From: Pseudomonadota bacterium
Lineage (GTDB): Bacteria > Pseudomonadota > Alphaproteobacteria > Rhizobiales > Hyphomicrobiaceae
Reading direction: 5' to 3'
Assembly (NCBI GenBank): GCA_018242215.1
Contig: JAFECG010000022.1
Location: 372,001-436,000, forward strand
Length of the DNA: 64,000 nucleotides
Positions 1 through 9,466 of the stretch are shown piece after piece (position 1 is the stretch's first letter; each line of letters starts with the position of its first letter). The position numbers were made by a program, and so were the translations under genes. The notes beneath the pieces are model-generated. The model did no database searches, was not told where the DNA came from, and saw only the letters and a list, made by a program, of their open reading frames with translations.

Positions 1-126
1 GGTTTCGAAGTCTTCCTTGGTGCAGGCCGCAGGTGTTTCGGCGGCGCGCACGCTTATGCCAGCCAAGGCAAATGCCGCGACTGATATCCCCGCGATAACG
101 GCCGTTTGTTTCAAAAGCCCACCCAT
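1..126 (-). CDS. N-terminus of an exported protein (partial)
   Basis: Read on the minus strand from the ATG at 126, 42 codons stay open to the window edge. The peptide begins MGGLLKQTAVIAGISVAAFA and continues through a hydrophobic stretch to an ARAA/RAAE-like cleavage region, which is a typical Sec signal peptide; the first mature residues include one Cys. The body lies outside the window, so no function can be given. The gap to the parC stop is about 60 bases, so this gene may follow parC in one transcript. No strong Shine-Dalgarno was seen, so the start could differ. Confidence 0.55.
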   Translation of the reverse strand, partial: MGGLLKQTAVIAGISVAAFALAGISVRAAETPAACTKEDFET

Positions 127-185
127 GCCGGCAGTCGTAGCTTCGACGACCGGGCACGACAAGCGCGAGCAATCAACACATGCGT

Positions 186-2435
186 TTAAAAGCGCGGACC
201 GAACGAATTCGATCGGGGGAAACCTTTTGGCGCCAAGCGTCCGGCTTGTGCGCGTTCTCCGACCCAATCCTTAAGTTCGCTCCAGGACAGGGTGAATTCG
301 CGGCCGGCGCTGTCCAGCCAAGTCAGGCCTTCGGACTTTTTAAACACGCGTGCGTCCGAGAGCGCTCCATCCTTGAACCTCTGAAGAATGACGCCCTTGC
401 CGCGCGTCATCTCGTTGACCTCGTCGAGCTTGAAGACGAGCATCTTGCGGTTCTCGCCGATCGTCGCGACGCAATCGCCGTCGACAGGCACGCAGACGCG
501 GGCTTCCTCGGGCTCGCTGACGTTCAGGACCTGCTTGCCCTTGCGTGTCGCTGCAATGACCTCTTCCTCGGGAACGATGAAGCCATATCCGCCGGTCGAG
601 GCCACGAGCAGCTTGCGAGAAGCGTCGTGAACGAACAACTCGGCGATGTCGTGGTTTTCTTCGAGATCGATCATCAGGCGGACCGGCTCACCGTGTCCAC
701 GGCCGCCCGGAAGCGCATTGGCCTCAAGCGTGAAGAACCTGCCGTTCGTCGCAAAGAGGACGAGCTTGTCTGTCGTATGGGCTTTTAACGCGCGTTTGAG
801 TTCGTCACCCTGCTTAAATTCGAGCTTCGAGAGGTCGTCCTGGTGACCTTTGAGGGCCCGTACCCAGCCCTTTTCGGACAAGATCACCGTGATCGGCTCC
901 TTTTCGACAAGCGCCGCTTCGAGGTCGATGTCGACATCGGGAAGGTCGGCGAACGACGAGCGGCGGCGTCCAAGCGGCGTCTTCTTCGAAAATTTCTCGC
1001 GTGTTTCCTTGACCTCGTCGGTGATGCGCTCCCACTGAAGCTCTTCTGATTTCAAAAGCTGCTTCAGTTCGCGGCGCTCTTTCGAGAGCTTGTCGTGTTC
1101 GGCCTTGATCTCGACCTCTTCGAGCCTCGACAATGACCGCAAGCGCAAGTTCAGGATCGCTTCGGCCTGCACATCGCTCAAGTTGAACTTCGACATCAAC
1201 TTGGCTTTGGGCTCGTCCTCGCGCCGAATGATCCGGATCACTTCGTCGATGTTGAGGTAAGCGATCAGATAGCCATCGAGAACCTCCAAGCGGTGCTCGA
1301 TTTTTTTCAGACGATACGTCGAGCGGCGGAGGAGCACTTCAAGGCGATGCTCGAGCCACTGCCACAGCACGTCGCGCAGGTCGAGCACGTTCGGGATCTG
1401 CCCCGCCGACAGCACGTTCATGTTGAGGCCGAAGCGGACTTCAAGCTCCGTCGCGCGGAACAGACTTTCCATCAGCAGAACCGCATCGACCGTGCGACTC
1501 TTCGGTTCGAGGATCAGTCGAATTTCCTCGGCACTTTCGTCGCGAACGTCGCCGAGGAGCGGAAGCTTCTTCTCGCTCATCAGCTCAGCGATCTTCTCGA
1601 CAAGCTTGGCCTTCTGCACGCCGTAGGGAATTTCCGTAACGACGATCTGGTAGCCGCCGCGGCCCGTATCTTCCCGGTCCCAACGGGCCCGAACGCGAAA
1701 GCCGCCGCGCCCGGTCTTATAGGCTTCCAGAATTTGCGTGCGTGGCTCGACGATGACGCCGCCCGTCGGGAAATCGGGCCCGGGGATCATCTCGACGAGT
1801 TTTTCGATCGTCGCATTGGGATGCTTGATCAGATGCAAGAGCCCGGCGCAGAGCTCGTCGACGTTATGAGGCGGGATGTTTGTCGCCATGCCGACGGCGA
1901 TGCCGGACGAGCCGTTCGCCAGCAGATTGGGAAACGCCGCCGGGAGAACGATGGGCTCTTCGACGCGACCATCGTAGTTGGGGCGGAAATCGACCGTCTC
2001 CTCGTCGATGCCTTCGAGAATGAGGGCAGCGATCTCGGTCATGCGTGCTTCGGTATAGCGCTCGGCGGCGGGATTATCGCCGTCGATATTGCCGAAGTTC
2101 CCCTGCCCATCCACGAGCGGATAGCGGACGGCGAAGTCCTGAGCCAAGCGAGCCAGCGCATCATAGATCGCCTGGTTGCCGTGCGGGTGATAGTCGCCCA
2201 TCACCTCACCGACGATTTTAGCGCATTTGATATAGCCGCCTTCGGGATTGAGCCGCAGTTCGCGCATTGCATAAAGAATGCGGCGGTGCACAGGCTTCAG
2301 TCCGTCGCGCACGTCAGGAAGCGCGCGGTGCATGATGGTCGAAAGGGCGTAGGCCAGATAGCGCTCTTCGAGAGCGGCTCTAAGCTCGACGGGTTCGATG
2401 GGGCCGTCGCCCGGGAGAATCGGTTTCTCGGTCAT
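186..2435 (-). CDS. parC: DNA topoisomerase IV subunit A
   Basis: ParC pairs with ParE to decatenate daughter chromosomes. The 749-residue protein has the winged-helix/tower breakage-reunion region in its first ~480 residues, with the catalytic Tyr127 in RYTEAR, the [13 protein letters not shown] motif at about 108-120 and [10 protein letters not shown]; a beta-pinwheel C-terminal domain follows. ParC rather than GyrA is called because the C-terminal domain lacks a clear GyrA box (QRRGGKG) and the DGDNPAA motif is ParC-like. The quinolone-determining loop reads [10 protein letters not shown], with Gln88 and Asp92 where E. coli ParC has Ser80 and Glu84. The ATG is preceded by AGGGAAGG at a good distance. 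Confidence 0.95.
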   Translation of the reverse strand: MTEKPILPGDGPIEPVELRAALEERYLAYALSTIMHRALPDVRDGLKPVHRRILYAMRELRLNPEGGYIKCAKIVGEVMGDYHPHGNQAIYDALARLAQDFAVRYPLVDGQGNFGNIDGDNPAAERYTEARMTEIAALILEGIDEETVDFRPNYDGRVEEPIVLPAAFPNLLANGSSGIAVGMATNIPPHNVDELCAGLLHLIKHPNATIEKLVEMIPGPDFPTGGVIVEPRTQILEAYKTGRGGFRVRARWDREDTGRGGYQIVVTEIPYGVQKAKLVEKIAELMSEKKLPLLGDVRDESAEEIRLILEPKSRTVDAVLLMESLFRATELEVRFGLNMNVLSAGQIPNVLDLRDVLWQWLEHRLEVLLRRSTYRLKKIEHRLEVLDGYLIAYLNIDEVIRIIRREDEPKAKLMSKFNLSDVQAEAILNLRLRSLSRLEEVEIKAEHDKLSKERRELKQLLKSEELQWERITDEVKETREKFSKKTPLGRRRSSFADLPDVDIDLEAALVEKEPITVILSEKGWVRALKGHQDDLSKLEFKQGDELKRALKAHTTDKLVLFATNGRFFTLEANALPGGRGHGEPVRLMIDLEENHDIAELFVHDASRKLLVASTGGYGFIVPEEEVIAATRKGKQVLNVSEPEEARVCVPVDGDCVATIGENRKMLVFKLDEVNEMTRGKGVILQRFKDGALSDARVFKKSEGLTWLDSAGREFTLSWSELKDWVGERAQAGRLAPKGFPRSNSFGPRF

Positions 2436-2677
2436 GGGCCTTCCCTACAGCGGCGCTCCGGCCCGCTCAAGTCTCGCCGCCCGGCGGCACGGCCTGCTGA
2501 CGCTGGGCGCGCCATTTCGGCGCAAGCCCGCCACAATCCGCGATCGATTTGGCTTGAATCCGCCCGGATGGGCAGCCGTCCACAGGTCGGGCGCACGTCC
2601 CAAAGAACCGCCATGGCGTCGGCGCATTGGCGCGGATAACTTCATTTTCCAATCGTCACACGCAACGGGATTTCATA

Positions 2678-3385
2678 ATGGCGGCTCTGGCGCCGGATCT
2701 GCCGCAGGTCGAGCAGCATATCGTCGAGATGACCAATCAGGTGCGGCAGGAGCAGAAGCTTCCGGCGCTCAAGGTCAACGCCATGCTGACGAAGGCGGCC
2801 CGTGCCTTCGCTCAGAAGGTCGCCAACAGCGGACGGTTCTCGCACACTGCCGATGGCAGGACGCCGGCACAGCGCGCCGAAAGCGTCGGCTATAAGCACT
2901 GCGAGATCGCCGAAAATCTCGCCATGGACGAGGATAGCCGAGGTTTCGATACTGGAGCCCTCGCCCTGCAGGCGATCGCCGGATGGATGAACTCGCCACC
3001 GCATCGCGCCAATATCATGAGAGCGTCGGTATCGGAGGTCGGAGTGGGCGTTGCTCGGGCGCCAGGAGCCAAACCGAAATTCATCTCCGTCGAACTTTTC
3101 GGCCAGCCGGCTTCGCACGCCGTTACCTTCAAAATCAAGAATGTCGCGACAATCGAGGTGACCTATTCGTATGGCGGTAAAGCTTACGACTTAAAACCCG
3201 GACGATCTGTCGTTCATTCCTCCTGCCTCCAGGACCAGCTCATCATTTCGATGCCGGGCAATTTACTGTCGCCGGCCCGTGAAATTGCGCGTCTCAAAGC
3301 TGGAAACGACAAGCTCTATACTCTCACCTCGGGCGCATCTGGATCGCCAACGTTAGAAATTACAACGCGTTCAACGAGCCCTTGA
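2678..3385 (+). CDS. CAP (SCP/PR-1, YkwD-like) domain protein
   Basis: CAP-superfamily protein of 235 residues from the ATG at 2678; a TTG at 2627 would add 17 residues. The CAP fold covers about residues 10-150: TNQVRQEQKLPAL, a GRFSHTADGRTPAQRAESVG segment carrying the conserved His and Asp, EIAENLA, and the GWMNSPPHRANIM motif. The C-terminal ~85 residues look like a separate beta-rich domain. Bacterial CAP proteins are usually exported, yet no signal peptide is visible with either start. It is divergent from parC and lies upstream of a small membrane protein. The biochemical role of bacterial CAP proteins is largely unknown. Confidence 0.85.
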   Translation: MAALAPDLPQVEQHIVEMTNQVRQEQKLPALKVNAMLTKAARAFAQKVANSGRFSHTADGRTPAQRAESVGYKHCEIAENLAMDEDSRGFDTGALALQAIAGWMNSPPHRANIMRASVSEVGVGVARAPGAKPKFISVELFGQPASHAVTFKIKNVATIEVTYSYGGKAYDLKPGRSVVHSSCLQDQLIISMPGNLLSPAREIARLKAGNDKLYTLTSGASGSPTLEITTRSTSP

Positions 3386-3472
3386 CGGTACATTGTTCAT
3401 TCTTCGGGAAACCTTTCCCGCCTGCACAGCGTTTCCATTAGTTTGAGATAATAACAATAAGGAGAAACGCCC

Positions 3473-3733
3473 ATGCAGACGCGCCAGATCGTTATCTTCA
3501 TAGGCTTGTGCATCCTTGCGGCCGTCGTCGTCGCCGTGGCCGTTACCTCGTATCAGCGCTCGCATTCCCAAGCCGTCGTCGACGCGCCGGCGGTTCATGT
3601 CGAAACCGACAAGCCTGGCGGAGGAACCTCGGTCGATGCGCCGGGCGTCCATGTTCAACGGGACGAGTCTGGAACGAAGGTAGAAGCGCCAGGTGTGAAA
3701 ATCGAGATTCCGCCCAAACAGCCGCAGAATTGA
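3473..3733 (+). CDS. Small membrane-anchored protein with DAPGVHV repeats
   Basis: An 86-residue protein with an AAGGAGAAAC ribosome-binding site just upstream. Residues 6-25 form one hydrophobic helix, so it is probably anchored in the inner membrane with its C-terminus in the periplasm. The soluble part holds three degenerate repeats of about 17-20 residues: VDAPAVHVETD, VDAPGVHVQRD and VEAPGVKIEIP. They alternate hydrophobic and charged residues, suggesting short beta strands. I do not recognise the family and infer no function. It lies 87 bases after the CAP gene and faces the SDR gene. Confidence 0.75.
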   Translation: MQTRQIVIFIGLCILAAVVVAVAVTSYQRSHSQAVVDAPAVHVETDKPGGGTSVDAPGVHVQRDESGTKVEAPGVKIEIPPKQPQN

Positions 3734-3771
3734 TCATCACCAAGGCATTTCGAACCATCTAGGTCCCGAGG

Positions 3772-4566
3772 TTAGCCGATCGTACGGAGGATGCCGCCCT
3801 CGACGCGCAATGCCGCTCCGTTGGTCGCTGACGCTTCTTTCGACGCCGCATAGACGACCATGTTCGCGACCTCATCGACGCTCGCGAAGCGCTGGATAAG
3901 CGACTGCGGACGATGCTCTTTGACGAACGTTGCAGCCATTTCGTCCGCTGTCTTGCCCGCCGCCTTTGCCATTGATTTCAGAAAGTCCTCGACGCCCTCG
4001 GAGCGCGTCGGGCCAGGCAAGACGGAATTGACCGTGACGCTGGTGCCTGCCGTCAACTGAGCGAGCCCCTGGGCAATCGAGAGCTGTGCCGTCTTCGTAA
4101 ATCCGTAGTGAATCATTTCGACCGGAATGTTCACCGCCGATTCCGATGAGATGAAGATGATCCGGCCCCAGTTCCGCTCAAGCATACCGGGCAGGTAAGC
4201 GCGCGACAGGCGCACGCCGGACATGACATTCGTCTCGAAGAAGCGTGTCCAATCGGAATCGGAAATATCGAAGAACGGCTTCGGCTCGAAGATCCCAGCG
4301 TTGTTGATCAGGATATCGACGGACGGGACGGCCTTGACCAGCGTCTCGCACCCTTCGGCGGTTGCGACGTCGGCGGCGACGCCGGAGACCGCCGCCGCTT
4401 TGCAGGCCTCGTGCACGGCCGCTACGCCTTTGTCCACCGTCGCCTGCTTTCGACCATTCACGACGACCTTGGCGCCGGACTGCGCCAGAGCCTTCGCGAT
4501 CGCGAGGCCAATGCCCGCCGTGGAGCCGGTAACGAGCGCCGTCTTATCCGTCAGATCGATTTTCAT
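3772..4566 (-). CDS. SDR family NAD(P)-dependent oxidoreductase
   Basis: Classical short-chain dehydrogenase of 264 residues. Visible features are the TGSTAGIG dinucleotide-binding loop at 14-20, NNAG at 88-91, catalytic Ser140/Ser141 in FISSES, and Tyr154-xxx-Lys158 in HYGFTK. An Arg39-containing NGRK turn after beta 2 suggests NADP(H) preference. The substrate is unknown; the fold resembles 3-oxoacyl-ACP reductase-like SDRs. It is transcribed toward the small repeat protein. The ATG at 4566 fits the family N-terminus (MKIDLTDKTALVTG). Confidence 0.9.
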   Translation of the reverse strand: MKIDLTDKTALVTGSTAGIGLAIAKALAQSGAKVVVNGRKQATVDKGVAAVHEACKAAAVSGVAADVATAEGCETLVKAVPSVDILINNAGIFEPKPFFDISDSDWTRFFETNVMSGVRLSRAYLPGMLERNWGRIIFISSESAVNIPVEMIHYGFTKTAQLSIAQGLAQLTAGTSVTVNSVLPGPTRSEGVEDFLKSMAKAAGKTADEMAATFVKEHRPQSLIQRFASVDEVANMVVYAASKEASATNGAALRVEGGILRTIG

Positions 4567-4867
4567 GGGGCCATTCCGGTTAACGCAGTTGACGGTCCGT
4601 TAGATCGGATTTCAAGAACCATTTGCAAGCGGCAAATCGTGTTTCAGACTGCCCCTGCTACGCTGTATCCGAACGAAGAGTTCCATCAGGAGCCGTCAAG
4701 CATTGTGCACAGTGTCGCATCTGCCGTTGACGGCCAGCGAAAGCGTTTCAAAAAAGACGGCCGCATCGCGTCGACCTATTTGTCGTAGAGACAGACTAGT
4801 CAGGGAATTGGCGATCATCCGGCATTCGGTTCTCCGATGAGGCGCGCAGCACGGGAAGGGACGCGGA
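4567..4867. other. Intergenic region, no gene seen
   Basis: A 301-base stretch between the divergent SDR gene and CYTH gene. It must contain both promoters. TTGACGG-like hexamers occur at about 4590 and 4731, but I could not pair either with a convincing -10 element. No tRNA-like fold, inverted repeat or protein family was recognised in it. Confidence 0.4.
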
Positions 4868-5374
4868 ATGGCACTCGAAATCGAACGCAAATTTCTGACA
4901 CGCGGCAATTCCTGGCGCCAGACCTCAACCGGCTCTGCGCGCATCCTTCAGGGTTACTTTGCGCGGACCGCGTTGGTCCGGGCGCGGATCCGCATCTACG
5001 GCGACAAAGGTTTCATCACGCTCAAAAGCGAGGGCGGGAAGCTCGTGCGCCAGGAATACGAATATGAAATTCCGAAATCCGACGCCTTCGAAATGATCCA
5101 GAAGTTCAGTCTCGAACCCATCATTACGAAGGTCCGCTATGATGTACCGTTTGAAGGGGTCATCTGGGCGGTCGACGTTTTTGAAGGTGCCAACAGCGGC
5201 CTTGTGCTGGCCGAGGCGGAATTGAAAAAGATCGACCAGCCGTTGCCCCTGCCGCCATGGGCGGGCCTAGAAGTCACCGATGATCACCGGTATGGAAATT
5301 CCAACCTCGCGCGCTATCCGTTCATCACTTGGGACGATTACCGGAAACCTCCCAGCGGCGCGGAGGACGCGTGA
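4868..5374 (+). CDS. CYTH domain protein (triphosphate tunnel metalloenzyme)
   Basis: A 168-residue single-domain CYTH protein. The N-terminal signature ExExK is present as Glu4, Glu6 and Lys8 in MALEIERKF, followed by alternating Arg/Lys/Glu strands (RARIRIYG, TLKSEGG, EYEYEIP) that line the tunnel of this fold. Relatives hydrolyse inorganic triphosphate or, less often, make cAMP or thiamine triphosphate products; short bacterial forms without a CHAD domain are most often triphosphatases. An AAGGGA element precedes the ATG. The substrate cannot be settled from sequence. Confidence 0.9.
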   Translation: MALEIERKFLTRGNSWRQTSTGSARILQGYFARTALVRARIRIYGDKGFITLKSEGGKLVRQEYEYEIPKSDAFEMIQKFSLEPIITKVRYDVPFEGVIWAVDVFEGANSGLVLAEAELKKIDQPLPLPPWAGLEVTDDHRYGNSNLARYPFITWDDYRKPPSGAEDA

Positions 5375-5422
5375 GAGAAGCGAGGCTCTGCCCTCGCATC
5401 TCCCCGCCGTTGACTGCGTTGC

Positions 5423-6463
5423 CTAGTGCCAGCCGTTGTAGGGATCCCAATTTTCGGATTCCTCTCTGGCGTCGCGATTGATGATATGCGGCGATTGAGG
5501 AGGCGTCTTTGAAGCAGACTTGCGCGGAGACGGCGCTTTTGCTGCGGACGCCACCCTGCCGCTCAGCGAATGCACGATCGTCACCTCGGTGCCGACGTGC
5601 ACAAGCGACGCAAGATGCAGGACGTTCTCATTCAGCATCCGGAAGCAGCCCGACGATTCTGCCTTGCCGATCGATTTCGGATCGTTGGTTCCGTGGATGC
5701 GATAGAGCGTGTTGCCAAGGTAGATCGCCTTGGCGCCGAGCGGATTGCGAATGCCGCCAAGCATGCGCACGGGAAGATACGGCTGGCGCTTGCGCATGTC
5801 GGCCGGCGGATACCAGTCCGGCCAATCGGCGACGCGCGATACCTTTTCCTTGCCCGTCCAGGCGAACCCCTGGCGACCGACGCCGATGGAATAAGCATAG
5901 GCAGAGTTCGGGCTCAGCACATAATAGAGCTTGCGTGCACTAGTATCGATGACGATCGAACCGGGCGCATAGGGACCGCTGAACGCCACCCTTGGAGGCG
6001 CGACGGCGCGTATGTACGGCCGTGCTCCGCCGCTCCTTCCCTCCGTTTTGCTGAGGCGCTGTTCTTCTTCTGCAGACGGTGCTGCGTCCCATGCACCATA
6101 ATCGTCACGATATTCATCTCGGGCGCCGTATTGCGGAGAGCCGCCCTCATCGCGGCCATACACGCGCGGGCCAGGATATTGCTGCTGCGTGCCATAGCCA
6201 CCATCGTAACGACCACCATTATAGCGCGGGTCATAGCGGCGTGGATCGTTGTCGGGATCGTAATAGCGATTGTCAGCTCGTGGTCCGTCCTGCTGATCGA
6301 AATAGCGCTCGTCGGCTTGCGGATCGTCGTAGCCATCATACCGCGAATAGCCTTCTACCGGGGCACCGCGCGGATCGTTCCACTGCTGTGCCAAGGCAAG
6401 CGTCGGTGAACCCGCCAACGCCGAGACGCCGACGATCGAAAGAATGATTGCTTTCATTTGCAT
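5423..6463 (-). CDS. L,D-transpeptidase (YkuD) with Tyr/Asp/Arg-rich linker
   Basis: Periplasmic peptidoglycan cross-linking enzyme of 346 residues from the ATG at 6463 (6457 is also possible); a GAGAGCGGGA element precedes it. Residues 1-25 are a signal peptide ending ALA-QQ. Residues ~30-130 form a low-complexity region rich in Tyr, Asp, Arg, Gly and Gln with DPRRYDPRY-like repeats. The YkuD domain spans ~165-300, with the catalytic signature His257-Gly-Thr and Ser-Ser-Gly-Cys273-Phe-Arg-Met. A short Pro/Ser/Lys tail follows. The active residues are intact, so the enzyme should be functional. It is convergent with the CYTH gene. Confidence 0.9.
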   Translation of the reverse strand: MQMKAIILSIVGVSALAGSPTLALAQQWNDPRGAPVEGYSRYDGYDDPQADERYFDQQDGPRADNRYYDPDNDPRRYDPRYNGGRYDGGYGTQQQYPGPRVYGRDEGGSPQYGARDEYRDDYGAWDAAPSAEEEQRLSKTEGRSGGARPYIRAVAPPRVAFSGPYAPGSIVIDTSARKLYYVLSPNSAYAYSIGVGRQGFAWTGKEKVSRVADWPDWYPPADMRKRQPYLPVRMLGGIRNPLGAKAIYLGNTLYRIHGTNDPKSIGKAESSGCFRMLNENVLHLASLVHVGTEVTIVHSLSGRVASAAKAPSPRKSASKTPPQSPHIINRDAREESENWDPYNGWH

Positions 6464-6646
6464 TCCCGCTCTCCGCTCGAGGCGGAACGTATCGCCTCGC
6501 TGCTTCCGTCGCCAACGTTGCTCCGGGAAGTCGTCATCGGCGTGGCAAATCAATGGCATCGAGCCCCGAGTAGCATTTCAAATTGTATCGGAGAAACGCT
6601 CAGGATTGATAAAAGCCGAGAATGCGGCCTTCGCGATTGATGCAGA

Positions 6647-6922
6647 TCATCGCGACGAGCGCGCCAGCACGTCCATTAACTCGGCGACCTTACGACGCTG
6701 ATCCGCGGAATTGCCACTCGCGATCGCGTGCTCGACGCAATGGGCGACGTGATCGCGCAACACTTCTTCCTCGACGCGCCGAAGTGCGGCACGCACGGCC
6801 GAGATCTGCGTCACGACGTCAATGCAGTACCGCCCTTCCTCGACCATCTTGGCGAGACCTCGCACTTGGCCTTCGATGCGATTGAGGCGCTTGAGACAGG
6901 CGGCTTTGGTTTGCTTTTGCAT
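6647..6922 (-). CDS. csoR: Copper-sensing CsoR-family repressor
   Basis: A 91-residue all-helical CsoR/RcnR-family repressor. The metal triad is Cys33, His58 and Cys62, with the same spacing as the Cu(I) ligands Cys36/His61/Cys65 of Mycobacterium tuberculosis CsoR; this argues for copper rather than formaldehyde (FrmR) or nickel/cobalt (RcnR). The LKRLNRIEGQVRG first helix is typical. It is divergent from copA, and the shared spacer holds two G/C-tract palindromes, so it probably represses both genes until Cu(I) binds. The ATG at 6922 was chosen because an upstream extension would run through the operators. Confidence 0.9.
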   Translation of the reverse strand: MQKQTKAACLKRLNRIEGQVRGLAKMVEEGRYCIDVVTQISAVRAALRRVEEEVLRDHVAHCVEHAIASGNSADQRRKVAELMDVLARSSR

Positions 6923-6925
6923 AAC

Positions 6926-6978
6926 TTGACGTATACCCCACCCGGGTATATCTGTCAATTCATACCCCTGGCGGGTAT
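6926..6978. promoter_or_regulatory. Divergent csoR/copA promoters with two CsoR-type operators
   Basis: Two pseudopalindromes of the form ATACCCC-N-GGGTAT lie at 6932-6950 and 6962-6978, matching the G/C-tract operator type bound by CsoR proteins. The first fills the spacer of both predicted promoters. On the minus strand TTGACA (6953-6958) and TATACG (6930-6935) are 17 bases apart. On the plus strand TTGACG (6926-6931) is 15-17 bases from TATATC/TATCTG. The second operator lies between the plus-strand promoter and the copA start. Promoter assignments are by eye. Confidence 0.7.
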
Positions 6979-7007
6979 CCGTCAGAGCGATCGCGAGGGG
7001 CCGAGCC

Positions 7008-9431
7008 ATGACAGAAAACAAGCCGACCGCCGAACGTGCGCCGAAACAGCGCGATCACGGCTGCTGCGCGAGCAAAGCGGCCGAAAAGAGTGCCTCGCGC
7101 GACCATATTCATCATTCTCATGGTGCCGAGACGAACGCGGCGCACATGGCGAAAGATCCGGTCTGCGGGATGAGCGTCGATCCGCATACTGCGAAGCATC
7201 GTGCTGACCATGCAGGCAAGCCCTATTATTTTTGTTGTGCAGGTTGCCGAACGAAATTCCTTGCGGATCCCGGGAAATATCTCAAGCCAGCCGAAGCCCG
7301 CGCAGAGCCGGTCCCGGAGGGTACGATCTACACATGCCCGATGCATCCGGAGATCCGGCAGATCGGGCCTGGTTCCTGTCCCATCTGCGGCATGGCGCTC
7401 GAACCCGATGTCGTCACGGCGGAAGCGGCGCCGAATGCCGAGCTTCAGGACATGACGCGCCGCCTCTGGATCGGGCTCGCGCTCGCGCTTCCTGTTTTTC
7501 TTCTCGAGATGGGCGGGCACCTCTTCGACCTGCATCATCTGATAAGCCCGACGGTTTCGAACTGGGTGCAGTTCATTCTGGCGACGCCCGTCGTGCTGTG
7601 GGCCGGCCTTCCGTTCTTCGAGCGCGGCTGGAAGTCGCTGCGGACGCGCAATCTCAACATGTTCACTCTGATCGCGCTCGGCACCGGCGTTGCATGGGGA
7701 TATAGCGTCGTCGCGACGCTTCTGCCGGGCGCCTTCCCGGCGAGCTTGCGCGGCATGGATGGCGCCGTCCCCGTCTATTTCGAAGCGGCGGCCGTCATTA
7801 CCGTTCTGGTGCTCGTCGGACAGGTTCTCGAACTTCGCGCTCGCGACCAGACGAGCGGCGCCATCCGCGCGCTTCTCAATCTTGCACCGAAAACCGCGCG
7901 GCGGATGCGCCCAGACGGCTCCGACGAAGACGTGGCCGTCGACGCGATCGTGGTGGGCGACAGGCTGCGGGTTCGCCCCGGCGAGCGCATCCCCGTCGAC
8001 GGCGAGGTCACGGACGGTAAGAGCAATGTCGATGAATCGATGGTGACGGGCGAATCCATGCCCGTTTCAAAAGGCGTCGGCGCCAAGGTGATCGGGGGAA
8101 CGATCAACGGTTCAGGAGCTCTCATCATCCATGCAGGGAAGGTCGGACGTGACACGATGCTTGGGCGCATCGTGCAGATGGTCGCGGACGCACAGCGCAG
8201 CCGCGCGCCCATTCAGCGCCTTGCCGATCAGGTTGCAAGCTGGTTCGTTCCGCTCGTTATCAGCGTTGCGGTGCTGGCGTTCATCGCATGGATGACGTTC
8301 GGGCGGGAACCACGATTTGCCTATGCGCTCATTGCGGCGGTTTCGGTGCTCATCATTGCGTGCCCTTGCGCCCTCGGACTTGCCACGCCGATGTCGATCA
8401 TGGTGGGCGTCGGCCGCGGCGCGCAATCGGGCGTACTGATCAAGAACGCCGAAGCGCTCGAGCGGATGGAAAAGATCGATACGCTCGTCGTCGATAAGAC
8501 CGGCACACTGACCGAGGGCAAGCCGAAGGTCACCGCGATCCGTACCGTGTCGGGAATAGATGAGACGGAACTTCTGAAACTGGCCGCGAGTCTCGAACAG
8601 GCGAGCGAGCATCCTCTTGGCGCCGCTATCGTTGCTGCCGCACGGGAACGCAACATCGCGCTCGCGACCGCAAGCGATTTTTCCGCGCCCTCCGGCAAGG
8701 GTGTCACGGGTCGCATCGACGGTCATTCGGTCGTGATCGGCAACGCGAAGATCCTCGAGAGCGCGGGAATTTCCGCATCATCGCTTTCTCCGGATGCGGA
8801 AAATCTCAGAGCAGATGGCGCGACGGCCATTTATATCGCGGTCGATGGGCGGGCTGCGGGCCTCATCGCCATTGCCGATCCGGTCAAGGCGACGACCGCG
8901 TCCGCGCTGAAATCGCTCAAGGAGAGCGGCATTCATGTTGTGATGCTGACGGGCGACAATGCGACGACGGCTAAGGCCGTCGCAGCGAAGCTCGGCATCG
9001 ATGACGTCAAGGCCGACGTGCTGCCGGAAGACAAGTCACGGATCGTCAGCAATCTCAGGAGGCAAGGTCATGCCGTCGCGATGGCCGGGGACGGCGTCAA
9101 CGATGCTCCGGCACTCGCGGCCGCGGACGTCGGTATCGCGATGGGAACGGGAACCGATGTCGCTATCGAGAGCGCGGGCGTTACGCTCCTCAAGGGAGAT
9201 CTCGAAGGCATCGCGCGAGCGCGCCGCCTTTCCGAAGCGACGATGTCGAACATCCGGCAGAACCTTTTCTTTGCGTTCATCTACAATGCCGCGGGCGTGC
9301 CTATCGCGGCGGGCGTGCTCTATCCGGTGTTCGGACTGCTGCTCTCTCCCGTCATCGCAGCGGCGGCGATGTCGCTCTCGTCCGTCAGCGTAATCGGTAA
9401 TGCCCTGCGCTTGCGCGCCATTGATATTTAG
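7008..9431 (+). CDS. copA: Copper-exporting P1B-type ATPase
   Basis: Cu(I)-exporting P-type ATPase of 807 residues. The N-terminus lacks a CxxC HMA domain. It carries a Cys/His-rich stretch (1-47), a YHS domain (~49-92, [15 protein letters not shown]) and a heavy-metal-binding YTCPMHP...CPICGM motif (~108-130). The core follows: TGES at 348-351, the CPC ion motif at 452-454, phosphorylated Asp496 in DKTGT, the HP of the nucleotide domain at 535-536 and GDGVND at 694-699. Eight membrane helices are expected. It is divergent from csoR and therefore likely induced by copper. Confidence 0.95.
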   Translation: MTENKPTAERAPKQRDHGCCASKAAEKSASRDHIHHSHGAETNAAHMAKDPVCGMSVDPHTAKHRADHAGKPYYFCCAGCRTKFLADPGKYLKPAEARAEPVPEGTIYTCPMHPEIRQIGPGSCPICGMALEPDVVTAEAAPNAELQDMTRRLWIGLALALPVFLLEMGGHLFDLHHLISPTVSNWVQFILATPVVLWAGLPFFERGWKSLRTRNLNMFTLIALGTGVAWGYSVVATLLPGAFPASLRGMDGAVPVYFEAAAVITVLVLVGQVLELRARDQTSGAIRALLNLAPKTARRMRPDGSDEDVAVDAIVVGDRLRVRPGERIPVDGEVTDGKSNVDESMVTGESMPVSKGVGAKVIGGTINGSGALIIHAGKVGRDTMLGRIVQMVADAQRSRAPIQRLADQVASWFVPLVISVAVLAFIAWMTFGREPRFAYALIAAVSVLIIACPCALGLATPMSIMVGVGRGAQSGVLIKNAEALERMEKIDTLVVDKTGTLTEGKPKVTAIRTVSGIDETELLKLAASLEQASEHPLGAAIVAAARERNIALATASDFSAPSGKGVTGRIDGHSVVIGNAKILESAGISASSLSPDAENLRADGATAIYIAVDGRAAGLIAIADPVKATTASALKSLKESGIHVVMLTGDNATTAKAVAAKLGIDDVKADVLPEDKSRIVSNLRRQGHAVAMAGDGVNDAPALAAADVGIAMGTGTDVAIESAGVTLLKGDLEGIARARRLSEATMSNIRQNLFFAFIYNAAGVPIAAGVLYPVFGLLLSPVIAAAAMSLSSVSVIGNALRLRAIDI

Positions 9432-9466
9432 GAGAAGTATCGCATCGCAATTTGGGGGATCTTGCG

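Noticed and set aside
5380-5397. GCGAGG/CCTCGC hairpin between the convergent CYTH and L,D-transpeptidase genes
   Set aside because: A 6-bp stem with no U-run on either side is too weak to call a terminator.
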